The notes beneath the pieces were generated by a model. It worked only from the letters and a program-made list of their open reading frames with translations, ran no database searches and was not told the DNA's origin. A DNA stretch of 64,000 bases, taken from the NCBI GenBank assembly GCA_020427395.1, contig JAGQON010000014.1, forward strand, positions 32,861-96,860. The letters are read 5' to 3'. Numbering within the stretch: the stretch's first letter is position 1; the number at the start of each line of letters is the position of its first letter. Shown here piece by piece: positions 50,867 through 60,101 of the stretch. Origin of the DNA: Phycisphaerales bacterium (GTDB lineage Bacteria > Planctomycetota > Phycisphaerae > Phycisphaerales > UBA1924). The position numbers and the translations under genes were made by a program.

Positions 50867-51859
50867 GTGTCATCGGCCCGACAGCAACTGAGCCAACGCG
50901 AGATCGATGCGGTCCTGCGCCACTACCGTGTCGGTGCTGTGCGCGATATCCGCGAGCTGCCCGAGGGATCCTTCTACTCACCCAAAGTTGTGCTCGATAC
51001 CGATCGGGGCACGATGCTGCTCAAACGGCGGGCACGCGGGCTGGACATGCCGGCGCTGGTCGCCTTCGGGCACGAGGTGCTGCTGGGCTGCCAACAGCAC
51101 GGGCTGTGCGTGCCGCCGCTGATCGGGACCGTGGGCGAAAACAACTCGTTCGTGCAGCACGCCGATCATGTGTACGAGCTGTTCGTCTTTATCGAGGGCA
51201 ACCGTTTCGATGCCGTCAACCCGAAGCACGCCTTCGGCATGGGCTCGCTGCTCCATGAGACGCACCGGGTGATGGATATGGTCCGCCCGAGCTTTGCGCC
51301 AGCGAGCGAACCCGGGACCATCGACCTCAGCCGCCTCGCGATGCTCAAGCCGATCGACGAACTGCTCCCTCCCGGGCTCAGCGCCGACTTCGAGCGCATC
51401 GCCAGCTACGCCCACGAGCTGTCGCAGGCCAACGCCCGCCCCACAGCCCTCGTGCACGGCGACTGGCATCCCGGGAACATGATCTACCGCGCCGATACGC
51501 TCGTCGCGGTCTGTGATTTCGATAACACCCGCGTTGGCTCCCGCGACCGTGAGCTCGCCCAGGCGCTCATGCACGCGTCCATGATCGCCCCCTCGCCAGG
51601 GCAGGGCGGCGCAATGGTCCCGCCCGAGCCCGACCCGCTCCGGCTCGATGCGTTCTGGCAGGGTTACATACGCGCAGGAGGCAGGGCAAACGCACGCACC
51701 ATCGCCGGGCTCATGCCCGGCGTGATGATCGACGAGGCCCTCGCCTCCCTCGGACCAAGCCCGAGCGAGCAGCATGGGGCCATGCTCACCGCCATCTGGC
51801 GCAAAGCAAAGTGGCTCGATGAGCACCAGCACGCCCTCATCGAGCAGTTTGCGGGCTGA
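50867..51859 (+). CDS. APH-family phosphotransferase (homoserine-kinase/CotS-like)
   Basis: A 330-residue protein with the aminoglycoside-phosphotransferase/choline-kinase fold. The catalytic loop is intact: VHGDWHPGNMIY, and the metal motif VCDFDNTRVGSRDREL. The N-lobe (LPEGSFYSPKVVLDTDRGTM, LLKRR) fits ATP binding. It phosphorylates a small hydroxylated metabolite; the family covers sugars, amino acids, choline and antibiotics, and the substrate is not evident. The GTG start follows GAGG by seven bases; 36 bases after yicC. Resistance function is not implied. Confidence 0.85.
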   Translation: MSSARQQLSQREIDAVLRHYRVGAVRDIRELPEGSFYSPKVVLDTDRGTMLLKRRARGLDMPALVAFGHEVLLGCQQHGLCVPPLIGTVGENNSFVQHADHVYELFVFIEGNRFDAVNPKHAFGMGSLLHETHRVMDMVRPSFAPASEPGTIDLSRLAMLKPIDELLPPGLSADFERIASYAHELSQANARPTALVHGDWHPGNMIYRADTLVAVCDFDNTRVGSRDRELAQALMHASMIAPSPGQGGAMVPPEPDPLRLDAFWQGYIRAGGRANARTIAGLMPGVMIDEALASLGPSPSEQHGAMLTAIWRKAKWLDEHQHALIEQFAG

Positions 51860-51880
51860 ACCCCTGCGCCCCCGGCGCGG

Positions 51881-51886
51881 TATAGT
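51881..51886 (+). promoter_or_regulatory. Putative leaderless -10 box for the PDZ-like gene
   Basis: TATAGT, six bases (GTTTCC), then the ATG at 51893. The best -10 match in the window and no ribosome site. Confidence 0.5.
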
Positions 51887-51892
51887 GTTTCC

Positions 51893-52993
51893 ATGAAGCC
51901 ACGCCCGGCCATCCTCATCGCCTCGATCCTGCTCGGTGCGCCCACGCCCCAGGCGTATGCACAACAGAACGCGATCGACATCGCGGCCGCGCCCGTAACC
52001 GATCCGGAAGTCGTCGACGACTGGGTCGAGCAGCTCGGCGTGCACGACTGGCTCATGCGCGATCTGGCGACGCTGGAGCTTGGCGAGCTGGACCCCGGCA
52101 TCACACTGGAAACACTGGAGGGCTACCTCCGACACGAGGACCTGAGCGATGAGCAGCGGGCACGCCTGCGCCTCGCCTGCCTGCGCCGCTACGCGCTGCG
52201 CCCAAAGGGCGCCCTGGGCGTCGCGTTCGGCACGATCCGTGTCGGGGCCATCGAGGTCGAGCCCATCCCGCCCGACGAACGCTTCCCCGCGAGCACCATC
52301 CTCATGGGCGGCGATCAGATCGCCATGGTCGACGATCGGGTCATCGACGGCTCCTTCGCGCTCCGGGTCGAGATCCTCTCGCGTGACCCCGGGCAGATGC
52401 TGCCCGTGACCATCATCCGCGACGGCGTGGTCATGCACCTGAAACTCCCACTGGGCTCGTACGACGACCTCAACTCCGCGGTCCGCATGGACTCGAATCT
52501 CCTGAGCAGCTCGCTGCACCGGCGATGGGAGCGGCTGGGAATCTCTACGCAGTCACAGGACTCCATCGGCAGCGCCATCACGCAGGCGGACTGGGAGGCC
52601 GCAGCTTTCCCCAGCGGCAGCGAGCCCGACCCCCGCGAACCAGACCTGAGCGCTCCACGCGGCTACACGCGAGGCCCGGGCACACCGGTGCACCCGGACG
52701 GGATCGCGTGGGACCGTTCGATGATCGATGTCTGGAGCGATCCGGGTGTGCTGCGCAACTCGGCCGAGCAACGGGCGGCCCTTCTGATGGGCGAACGCAT
52801 CCAGCCCATGGTGGCGCTGCGCCTGATCATCGAGCGTGAGCGCTCGAGCATGCTCCAGAAGTTCGAAACCGCCGAGGGCGATGAACGCGAGACAATCCGC
52901 GCCGTGGTGGAATCGCTCACTGAGCAGCTCGACACCATTACCCAGCAGCTCGAGCAGGCGCGCCTGATCGAGCCGCAGACCGAGAATCCCTGA
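51893..52993 (+). CDS. Exported protein with PDZ-like domain
   Basis: A 366-residue secreted or periplasmic protein. Signal peptide (residues 1-23, ending AYAQ); helical segment; then a PDZ-like fold at about 105-185 (GALGVAFGTIRVGAIEVEPI, MGGDQIAMVDDRVID, LPVTIIRDGVVMHLKLPLG). The C-terminal half is Pro/Ser-rich, then a coiled-coil-prone end (about 295-355, LIIERERSSMLQKFE). No protease domain is present, so it may bind exposed C-termini as an adaptor. It has its own putative leaderless promoter. Convergent with the next gene at one base. Confidence 0.75.
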   Translation: MKPRPAILIASILLGAPTPQAYAQQNAIDIAAAPVTDPEVVDDWVEQLGVHDWLMRDLATLELGELDPGITLETLEGYLRHEDLSDEQRARLRLACLRRYALRPKGALGVAFGTIRVGAIEVEPIPPDERFPASTILMGGDQIAMVDDRVIDGSFALRVEILSRDPGQMLPVTIIRDGVVMHLKLPLGSYDDLNSAVRMDSNLLSSSLHRRWERLGISTQSQDSIGSAITQADWEAAAFPSGSEPDPREPDLSAPRGYTRGPGTPVHPDGIAWDRSMIDVWSDPGVLRNSAEQRAALLMGERIQPMVALRLIIERERSSMLQKFETAEGDERETIRAVVESLTEQLDTITQQLEQARLIEPQTENP

Positions 52994-52994
52994 T

Positions 52995-53546
52995 TCAGCT
53001 CTTGTTCTGCAGTTCCGCGCGAAGCTTGTCCGCCAGCTCACGCACCGCGGCGCGCGCGGCGATGAACGCTTCGTGATCCGTGTCGGCCTCGCTCAGTGCC
53101 AGCGCCCGCTCGCAGCGGAGGAGGCATTTGCGACGCAACCCCGGGCGGGGCAGGTCCATGCCGTTGTCGTAGACATCCGCCAGCTTCACGATCCGCGCCT
53201 GCCACGGGCCTTCGGCGAGGCGTTTGTCGTAGTCCTTCTCACGCTCGGGCTCGATGAGAAGCATGTTCTTGGTCATGCATGCGACGCACTGGGCGACGCT
53301 ACGCCCGAAGCGTTTATTGATATCGTCGAAATCGGTGCGGGTGTCCTCGATGGTGTCGTGCAGCAGGGCCGTGCAGATGGCGACCTCATCGTCGCAGCCG
53401 AAGATGTCTCGCAGCACCATCGCGACCCGGAACGGGTGGGCGACGAACGGGGTCTTCTTGTCTTTTCGGTACTGGTGATTGTGTGCGCGGGCGGCGTAGG
53501 ACGCGGCGAGCTGCCAGAGCTTGGGTTCAACAGAGGTCATCGGCAT
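52995..53546 (-). CDS. Stand-alone HD-domain (p)ppGpp hydrolase-like protein (MESH1-type)
   Basis: A 183-residue protein matching the hydrolase domain of RelA/SpoT enzymes: YAARAHNHQYRKDKKTPFVAHP, CTALLHDTIEDTRTDFDDI and IVKLADVYDNGMDL. These are the HD, ED and KxxD elements of MESH1-type small alarmone hydrolases, with no synthetase or regulatory domains. It probably degrades (p)ppGpp or a related pyrophosphate nucleotide. The start at 53546 is set by TATGCT five bases upstream and by the GH35 terminator, which excludes longer versions. Confidence 0.82.
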   Translation of the reverse strand: MPMTSVEPKLWQLAASYAARAHNHQYRKDKKTPFVAHPFRVAMVLRDIFGCDDEVAICTALLHDTIEDTRTDFDDINKRFGRSVAQCVACMTKNMLLIEPEREKDYDKRLAEGPWQARIVKLADVYDNGMDLPRPGLRRKCLLRCERALALSEADTDHEAFIAARAAVRELADKLRAELQNKS

Positions 53547-53551
53547 GGTTG

Positions 53552-53557
53552 AGCATA
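53552..53557 (-). promoter_or_regulatory. Putative leaderless -10 box for the HD hydrolase gene
   Basis: Minus-strand TATGCT, five bases (CAACC), then the ATG at 53546; lies just past the upstream gene's terminator. Confidence 0.45.
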
Positions 53558-53565
53558 CAGCAACC

Positions 53566-53605
53566 CGCGTAAACAAACAACGCACTCGCGCTGGGCAAGT
53601 GCGTT
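53566..53605 (-). terminator. Rho-independent terminator of the GH35 gene
   Basis: 8-bp stem AACGCACT (53579-53586) / AGTGCGTT (53598-53605) with an 11-base loop; on the minus strand followed by GTTTGTTTAC. Confidence 0.75.
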
Positions 53606-53629
53606 CGTGTTTGTGAAATATGCGCTCGA

Positions 53630-56389
53630 TCAGCGACGCGAGACGGCGATCTTGACCTTGGTGGGTGCCGCCCCGTGCTCGTCGAAGATCAGCAGCTCAT
53701 TCGATCCCTCCGCCCTGAGCCATGCGGTTGGGATCGGCAGCGGCAACGCGGGATCCACGACCTTGCCCTTGGCGTCGGCAACGAAGTAGCGACCCAGCGC
53801 CTGCCCGTTGAGGTAGACCTGCCCCTTGCTCAGCCCCGAGCAGTCCAGGTCCAACGCGACGCGGGTGTCGGGCGAGTCGAAGCTGGTCTTCCACCATGTC
53901 GGCTGGCTGGTGCCGCTGAGCTTGCTCTTGGCGATGCTGTCGAAGTCGATCTCGGCCGGCGGTTCCCACTTGGCGAACGACCACACGCACTTGTCGGTGA
54001 TGGGGTCCGACGCCTCGATGAACCCGCCCTGCTCGCTGATGAGCTTGTGCATGCTTTCGGCAAAGCCCTCGATGCTCTCCGTGAGCGCGTTATCTTCGAA
54101 GGCGATCTGAATCGTGTTGTTACCGCGCTTGGTCGCCTCATCATCGAAGACAACGCTTGCGCAGCGCTCCGGCTCGAGCAGAGTGAACGGCTCATCGTTA
54201 AGCACCACCAGCGCCCGCGCCGGCAGCGCCGGGAGCTCCAGGACGATCGAGGATTTCTTGAGGTGCTTGAAGCTCCAGCTCACACGATCGGGCAGCGTCG
54301 TATCGCCCGGACGCAGCCCGAAGATCGGCGAACGGATCGAGAGCAGATCGATCGGGGCGCACTGCTCGAGCGTGCACTTGCCGGCGCGGAACGCCTTGCG
54401 TTCGATCAGGTGACCGTAGACCCCCTTGCGCTGCGTCATGTCCGTTCCGGCGTGCACGCGTCCCATGTTGTCCGCGAGCATCACCAGCTGCTGATCACCC
54501 TTCTTGAGCGAGAGGGGTACCTCATTCTTGGCGCCGGGGCCCGAGCCGAGCACGCCCTGGTGCTCGCTATCGAGAAACACGCTAACGCGGTCGCTCATCT
54601 CGGGCGCGACACCCTTGGCCTTCTTGGTGGCGCTGTTCTTGAGCTCCACGCGGTACCAGCCGTAGCCGTAGGGTGTGCCGAGCTCGGAGAGATCCGCCGG
54701 GCCGGGGATCTGGGCGTAGCGGGGTGACTTGCCCGAGATGTGCTCCTCGGGGATCGCGCACTCCCAGTTGCCCAGGTTGACCTTGGGCAGCTTGGCACCC
54801 GCGTGCCCCTCGGGCAGCTTGGTTGTCTGGGTCTTGCTGTCGCCGCTGGGATCAATCACGGTGTGGGTCTTGCCGCCCATCGACGGGATCGGCTCGCCCA
54901 GCGCCGTGAGCCCGCCCACGCCGACATAGATTGTCTGATCATGCACAAAGGTCTCGTCGCTCATCTCGTCGCTCACGACGACGATGCACATGCCCTCATG
55001 CTCGACAACGAGCGGCTTGCGCCCCTTGGGCACCTCGACCTCCAGCGGCGTGCCGTTGATCGAGATCGCGCCGCCGGTCCCACCCGGGCCAAACAGCACG
55101 AGCGCCTTGTCGGTGTGCGCGAAGGCGTTGAGCGTGGTGTAATCGAGGGTGTGCGACGACGAAAGATGCACGCCCAGCAGGCACCAGTGCACACGCTGGG
55201 CACCGAGGCGCACCGGCAGCGGCGAGCCGTCGCTGAGCAGCAGGTTCAGCGTGCCCGGCTTGGACTTGGGCGGCGAGAAGATAAACACGATCGAGCCCTG
55301 CGAGCCACGCATGTGCGTGACCGCGTGTCCGTTGATCGACGACTCGTCGCTCGCGGGATCGATGACGATCGGCGGGTTCTCGTGCTCGGTGTGGGCCAGG
55401 ATCCGCGAGAAGCTGCTGGCGAACATGTTCAGGCGACGCACGGGCAGCCCGGTCGCGGTGTATCGCCCGTGCTCGTCGATCATGGGGCATGACTCGCTGA
55501 CAGGCATGAACGGCGCGAAATCGCCCCGATCGCTGCGCCCCGCGAAGAAGCCGTGCGTGATGCCGGTGTAGAACGGGCCCAGGTTGTACTGCCCCCCGGC
55601 GCAGATGATCTCGGCGAGCTGGCGTTGCAGCTGCAGCCCGTCGACGCACTCGGGGGTGCCCTGACCAAAGACGGGGCGTGAGCGGCGACCGTAGTCGATC
55701 ACGATCTGGGGCTGGTTGTGACGCACCGCGTTGAGCTGGCGCATAATCCCGAACATGTCGCCCTCGCCCGACCATGCGTCGATGTCGCCCTCGACACCCT
55801 CCCATAGGTTGTTGGCATTCACCTTGGGGACCGTGAAACCCGCTTCGCGGAGGTAACGCCCCAGCTCGCCCAAGTAGCCCTTGGCGGCTTCCGAATCGCC
55901 GCAGAACCACTTGTTCTCGTTCTGGACGAGAACGATCGGTCCACCGCGAGAGACCGATGCCTGCAGGTCCTTGAGCTGCTTGGCCAGCGCATTGAAGTAC
56001 TTGCCGACCGCCTCAAGAAACGCCTGATTGGGCTTGCGGAGCTCAAGCTCGGGCATGTTGAGCAGCCAGGCGGGCATGCCGCCCAGGTCCCAGCCCTCGC
56101 CGATATACGGCCCAACACGCAGGATGCAGTACATGCCCGCCTCGGCGATCAACTCGACGAAGTGGCGGATGTCGTTGTTGTCCTTGAAGTCGTAGCTGCC
56201 CGGACGGGACTCGATCTGCGACCAGAAGATCGGGACCTCGATGCAGTTGAGCCCGGCGTGCTTGGCCGCACGGATCGATTCGCTCCACTCGGACCTGGAG
56301 ATGCGCTGGAAGTGGATCGAGCCCGATACGAGCCAGATGCGCTTGCCATCGATCATGAGGGTGCGACTGTCGAAGCTGACTGATGCCAT
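53630..56389 (-). CDS. GH35-like beta-galactosidase with an unusual nucleophile site
   Basis: A 919-residue glycoside hydrolase of family 35 shape. The N-terminal TIM barrel begins with LMIDGKRIWLVSGSIHFQRI and EVPIFWSQIESRPGSYDF. The acid/base glutamate is present (Glu158 in VLVQNENKW). At the nucleophile strand the sequence is IVIDYG, giving Asp232 where the family has Glu. Two jelly-roll/beta domains follow to the C-terminus (e.g. WWKTSFDSPDT, GQVYLNGQALGRYF). No signal peptide, so it is probably cytoplasmic. ATG at 56389 is chosen for AGGGG seven bases upstream. A palindrome lies ~200 bases upstream. Its substrate may be a beta-galactoside or related sugar. Confidence 0.85.
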   Translation of the reverse strand: MASVSFDSRTLMIDGKRIWLVSGSIHFQRISRSEWSESIRAAKHAGLNCIEVPIFWSQIESRPGSYDFKDNNDIRHFVELIAEAGMYCILRVGPYIGEGWDLGGMPAWLLNMPELELRKPNQAFLEAVGKYFNALAKQLKDLQASVSRGGPIVLVQNENKWFCGDSEAAKGYLGELGRYLREAGFTVPKVNANNLWEGVEGDIDAWSGEGDMFGIMRQLNAVRHNQPQIVIDYGRRSRPVFGQGTPECVDGLQLQRQLAEIICAGGQYNLGPFYTGITHGFFAGRSDRGDFAPFMPVSESCPMIDEHGRYTATGLPVRRLNMFASSFSRILAHTEHENPPIVIDPASDESSINGHAVTHMRGSQGSIVFIFSPPKSKPGTLNLLLSDGSPLPVRLGAQRVHWCLLGVHLSSSHTLDYTTLNAFAHTDKALVLFGPGGTGGAISINGTPLEVEVPKGRKPLVVEHEGMCIVVVSDEMSDETFVHDQTIYVGVGGLTALGEPIPSMGGKTHTVIDPSGDSKTQTTKLPEGHAGAKLPKVNLGNWECAIPEEHISGKSPRYAQIPGPADLSELGTPYGYGWYRVELKNSATKKAKGVAPEMSDRVSVFLDSEHQGVLGSGPGAKNEVPLSLKKGDQQLVMLADNMGRVHAGTDMTQRKGVYGHLIERKAFRAGKCTLEQCAPIDLLSIRSPIFGLRPGDTTLPDRVSWSFKHLKKSSIVLELPALPARALVVLNDEPFTLLEPERCASVVFDDEATKRGNNTIQIAFEDNALTESIEGFAESMHKLISEQGGFIEASDPITDKCVWSFAKWEPPAEIDFDSIAKSKLSGTSQPTWWKTSFDSPDTRVALDLDCSGLSKGQVYLNGQALGRYFVADAKGKVVDPALPLPIPTAWLRAEGSNELLIFDEHGAAPTKVKIAVSRR

Positions 56390-56750
56390 GAAGTACCCCT
56401 GTGACAACGCTTTGCAGCGTGATCTGGTGTGTGTCCGCCGGTCGCGTTGCCGGCGGGCGAGCCCGCTCGAGCCGGGGCTCGCGGGCGTGGGCATAGACCG
56501 TATAAGCATGTCTGAAAAAGGCAAATTGGACACCATTGCCCTGTCTCCCTCGCGTGCGTACCACGAGCGGACCATGCAGGGCTTTGTTTGGCGTAAATAT
56601 CGTATTTACAGCTTTTTATGAGCGATCGGCCCGGCAGGCTGAGACCCGATCACAATTCCGAGCACGCACGCTTGAGAACTTTGAAATTTCTCACGCGCGT
56701 ACAGGATTCGAACACAAGTGTTTGGATTTTGAACGGATCCCGAGGCCGCG
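56390..56750. other. Intergenic region upstream of the GH35 gene
   Basis: 361 bases between two minus-strand genes. It contains the palindrome at 56593-56609 and otherwise no gene I can support. Confidence 0.6.
56593..56609. promoter_or_regulatory. 17-bp palindromic operator candidate
   Basis: GTAAATA, a 3-base centre (TCG), TATTTAC: a perfect inverted repeat with AT-rich arms, 204 bases before the beta-galactosidase start codon. The shape suits a GntR- or LacI-family repressor site; no regulator gene is adjacent. Confidence 0.5.
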
Positions 56751-57410
56751 TTATCGGGCCCAGCAGGCGTACTCGTCGTGATGGACGAGTGCCTTGTTGA
56801 TATCCAGCAGGTCGTGATTGCCGGTCGGACGGAAGCCACACTTCTGGGCAACCGCGATCGAGATCGGATTATCCTTGCAGATGAACCCGCGCACAACATG
56901 CATGCCCAGCCCGATCGGGTGCTCGCCCAATGCATGATCGATCACGCCTTGCGACGCTTCGGAGCCATAGCCCATCCCCGTCAGGCGAGAATCGATCCAC
57001 CAGTTGGCCTCACAGGACCATTCCAGCCCGCGCTGGATCTTGATCAGGTTGAACATGCCCAGGAAACGCCCGGCGTGCTCGCCACGCTCGATAAATGCGG
57101 CCCGTCGCCAAGAGACACCTTCGATGTCCTGCACCCTTGCCCGCATCATGGTGCGGTGGAAGAAATGCTCATCGCTCTCACCCTCGTGGTTGACAGGGAG
57201 CCAACGCCGGACATTGCTCCGTGAGTGAGCCAGGGCATCGATGAACGCGTCCTGATCACCGGGATTGAGCAGGCGGAAGACAAGCCGTGCGGTATTGAGG
57301 TCTGGCCTTGGGAGCACCTCGACGGGGCGTCGATCAATCACGCGTTTGCCCACGATCACACACGAGGGCTTCGTGCTTGATGTTACGGCATGGAGGGGTT
57401 GCGCGGTCAT
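56751..57410 (-). CDS. GNAT N-acetyltransferase, RimJ/RimL-like
   Basis: A 219-residue acetyl-CoA-dependent acyltransferase. Typical features: RLVFRLLNPGDQDAFIDAL, a GRFLGMFNLIKI strand, SCEANWWIDSRLTGMGYGSEAS with the acetyl-CoA loop (RLTGMGYG), RGFICKDNPISIAVAQKCGF. It acetylates a protein N-terminus or small molecule. The first ~35 residues are not conserved. The start at 57410 is the first ATG that keeps the domain; no good ribosome site. Downstream of the histidine kinase on the same strand with a 134-base gap. Confidence 0.88.
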   Translation of the reverse strand: MTAQPLHAVTSSTKPSCVIVGKRVIDRRPVEVLPRPDLNTARLVFRLLNPGDQDAFIDALAHSRSNVRRWLPVNHEGESDEHFFHRTMMRARVQDIEGVSWRRAAFIERGEHAGRFLGMFNLIKIQRGLEWSCEANWWIDSRLTGMGYGSEASQGVIDHALGEHPIGLGMHVVRGFICKDNPISIAVAQKCGFRPTGNHDLLDINKALVHHDEYACWAR

Positions 57411-57544
57411 GTATCGGACTCCGTCGGTGTGTCCGATAGATCGACGCTTGGGTGGATGTGCTAAAGAGAATACAGGTCCGAATATCTGATTTTTCGTCTG
57501 GGCCGATAATGAGGCGGATTCCTGCGATCCTGCTCGATCCGACA

Positions 57545-59719
57545 TTACCCCTTTGCGCGAGGGATCGTCACGCAGAAGCGGGCACCGCCCAGCGGAGAGT
57601 CCTCAACCCAGGCCTTGCCACGGTGGATCCTGATCCCCCGGCTCACGATGCTCAGCCCGATCCCGGTGCCGGCGGTCCCGTGCCCTTCAACGCGTTGAAA
57701 GACCTCGAAGATGATCTCGCGGTGCTCGGGGCTGATGCCGACCCCGTTGTCCTCAACATACAGGCAGACCATATCGCCCATCGGCTTGGTGCCGATATGG
57801 ATCCGCAGCGGGCGATCAGGCAGTCGCGCGTGCTTGGTTGCGTTGCTGACGAGGTTCTGAACGATGTTGCCCAGCAGGACCGGATCACCGACGACATCGT
57901 TCAGATGATCATCGACCTCGATCTGGGCGTTCGCGTCGTGGATATCGCCCTCGATGTACCCGAGCACATCCTCGATGAGCGGGTTGAGTTGCACACGCAC
58001 ATGACGTGAACCATCGCCGCTGATGGCGCATACGGTCAGCAGCGAATCGATTGTGATCGACATCCGGTCGCAGATCTGACTCACACGCCCGATGTACTGA
58101 TCGCTCCGGGCGTAGTCCCCATCACGCGACGCGGTGTGCATCAGACTCAGATAGTTCTTGATGCTGAACAGCGGCGAGTGCAGGTCGTGCGAGATTGCCC
58201 GGTTCAGGTGTTCCATCTCACGGTTGACTTCGGTGAGTTCCGCGTTGGCACGCGTGAGCTGGCTCGACTTGGTTGTCAGCTCGATCGACTGCACGGCAAT
58301 CTCATGGCGTGAACGCGCGAGCAGGAGCGACTGTTTGAGAATCAGCCACAGCACCAATGAACCGACGATGCCACCGATCAGGATCGCCAACGACCACGGG
58401 CTGCGTGCCCCGTGGATGTACGCCCGCGTCGGCTCAATCCTGAGCACGAATGGGCGCTCCTGACCCTGGAGAACCAGCGGCACACTCGCGGAGAGCCGTT
58501 GATCGAGCGCCTGGTCCGTATCCCACACAAACACCACCTGCCCTTCGTGGTGGAGCTCGATCCGCAGCCCATCGCTCAGCTCCGCAGCGTAGCCCGAAAT
58601 CCATACACCGAGATCCATCACACAGGCGAGTTCGCCGATCGGCTCGTCATCTCGCTTTAGAGCGAGGTTGACGATAAGGAATGAGCGATCATCGATCAGC
58701 AGCACACGGGATGTGCCCGCAGCTCCGGCCGGTTCGTGCTTCTGGACGATGCGATCCGCCAGGGCTGTATTCAGCGTTGAGCCGATGCGTTGAAGTAACT
58801 GGTTGTCGGCCTGCAGGCGAAGCATTACCAAGGCAGGCATGTACTCGATGTAGTTACGCGAATCCGCGAGCCAGGACTCTGGCGTGAATCCCGGCTCCGA
58901 TTCCCAACGATGTGAAAGCCGAAGGAACGCGTTGCGACGGCTCTCAAAGTCGCCAACGATCGATGAGGCGATCGACCGCGTGTGATCGAACAGTTCCCGC
59001 TGGATGCGCGCCCGGTCCCATTGACGCATCGCGTTCCAGACCGTGAGCGATATGATCATCAGCGGGATCGACGCATGCACCGGGCGGAAGGCGTGGAACC
59101 ACCTCCCGTCCTGCGCAGAACGCGTGAGCAGCAGGCTGAAGAGAACCATGGCACACATAAGGAACAACACCGCCGTGTGGACCGACATCCCTGACAGATA
59201 GGGTGCCCACCCCGTCAGCTCGTGCAAGCCCTCGGCGTAACCCCAGAGCGACGCCAGCGACATCCCAAGCACAACCGAAGCGATCGACCCGATCCAGAGA
59301 CCCGGCTGCCTGAGCTTGTGATTGAAGACCCAGACACCGATGCCCAGCAGCCAGAAGCACACGGAGGTGTTCGCCCCGGGACGACCCGGGGGCGCGTGTG
59401 GCTGCGTTACGAATGGCTCGACAATGAGGGTATCGATCCCCATCTGTAGCCCGAAGAGATGTTCGAGCAGCGTGAGCGTGTAGAGCAGCATCAGCGACGA
59501 CGCGAACACGATGCAAAGGCGTGCCCGTTTGGCATGCAGCGCAGCGAACGCCGCGTTGATGAGCAGGAACCCCAACGCGGTGTTGAACTGCATGGGGTGA
59601 AATGCGGGATGGATCTGCACGATGACCCGCGACTCGATCAACCAGCCGAGCATCACCAACAGGCTCACCGCAATGCCGATATAGATCAGAATCAGGCGAA
59701 ATGTACTGTTGTGATTCAA
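57545..59719 (-). CDS. Membrane sensor histidine kinase
   Basis: A 724-residue kinase. About seven N-terminal hydrophobic helices (9-235) form an unusual membrane sensor, then a periplasmic or linker domain (about 245-430), another helix (about 445-463), a coiled linker, and the kinase core: His511 in AISHDLHSPLF, NIVQNLVSNATKHA, VEDNGVGISPEH, GTGIGLSIVSRGI. Both phosphorylation and ATP-binding sites look complete. No receiver domain or response regulator adjoins, so the partner is elsewhere. The start is a TTG without a clear ribosome site, placed just before the first helix. Confidence 0.9.
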   Translation of the reverse strand: MNHNSTFRLILIYIGIAVSLLVMLGWLIESRVIVQIHPAFHPMQFNTALGFLLINAAFAALHAKRARLCIVFASSLMLLYTLTLLEHLFGLQMGIDTLIVEPFVTQPHAPPGRPGANTSVCFWLLGIGVWVFNHKLRQPGLWIGSIASVVLGMSLASLWGYAEGLHELTGWAPYLSGMSVHTAVLFLMCAMVLFSLLLTRSAQDGRWFHAFRPVHASIPLMIISLTVWNAMRQWDRARIQRELFDHTRSIASSIVGDFESRRNAFLRLSHRWESEPGFTPESWLADSRNYIEYMPALVMLRLQADNQLLQRIGSTLNTALADRIVQKHEPAGAAGTSRVLLIDDRSFLIVNLALKRDDEPIGELACVMDLGVWISGYAAELSDGLRIELHHEGQVVFVWDTDQALDQRLSASVPLVLQGQERPFVLRIEPTRAYIHGARSPWSLAILIGGIVGSLVLWLILKQSLLLARSRHEIAVQSIELTTKSSQLTRANAELTEVNREMEHLNRAISHDLHSPLFSIKNYLSLMHTASRDGDYARSDQYIGRVSQICDRMSITIDSLLTVCAISGDGSRHVRVQLNPLIEDVLGYIEGDIHDANAQIEVDDHLNDVVGDPVLLGNIVQNLVSNATKHARLPDRPLRIHIGTKPMGDMVCLYVEDNGVGISPEHREIIFEVFQRVEGHGTAGTGIGLSIVSRGIRIHRGKAWVEDSPLGGARFCVTIPRAKG

Positions 59720-60101
59720 CTTATTGCTTTATCTGCAAGAGGCGTTGACGGCACGCTATTGTAGTGACAAGGGCATGTCCCTTGGTGATATTTACCTAAA
59801 CACAGATTGCAAATACCGCTTTCTGCCATACAAGCCGCCCCGAAACAAGGGAAGGACAATTCAAGACTTGCTTGTATTGTATTCTGTCCAGATCAAGATA
59901 TGTATGTCATGTTTTCTTCTTTGCGCTCGTCAGACGCACGCTCCCAACCACCCACGATGAAAACATGTCCGAACGTTCATCGCCACAAGTGGAGCAGGGA
60001 CGAACGACTTCCGAGCTATCGCGCAGGATATGCCTGACTGGAAGATCGCCAACGCATGCTTCAACCCAGAATGCGTTCTGGCGTAAGCATGGCACCCGTC
60101 T
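59720..60101. other. Gene-poor AT-richer stretch
   Basis: 382 bases between the kinase start and the zinc-ribbon gene end. Short frames on both strands show no start signals or motifs. One plus-strand frame (59961-60086) has a protein-like end (AQDMPDWKIANACFNP) but begins after a stop and lacks a start codon; it may be a decayed gene remnant. Confidence 0.5.

Noticed and set aside
50867..51859. Antibiotic resistance gene (aminoglycoside phosphotransferase)
   Set aside because: Only the general fold motifs match; the context (yicC, secG) and sequence fit a generic metabolite kinase better.
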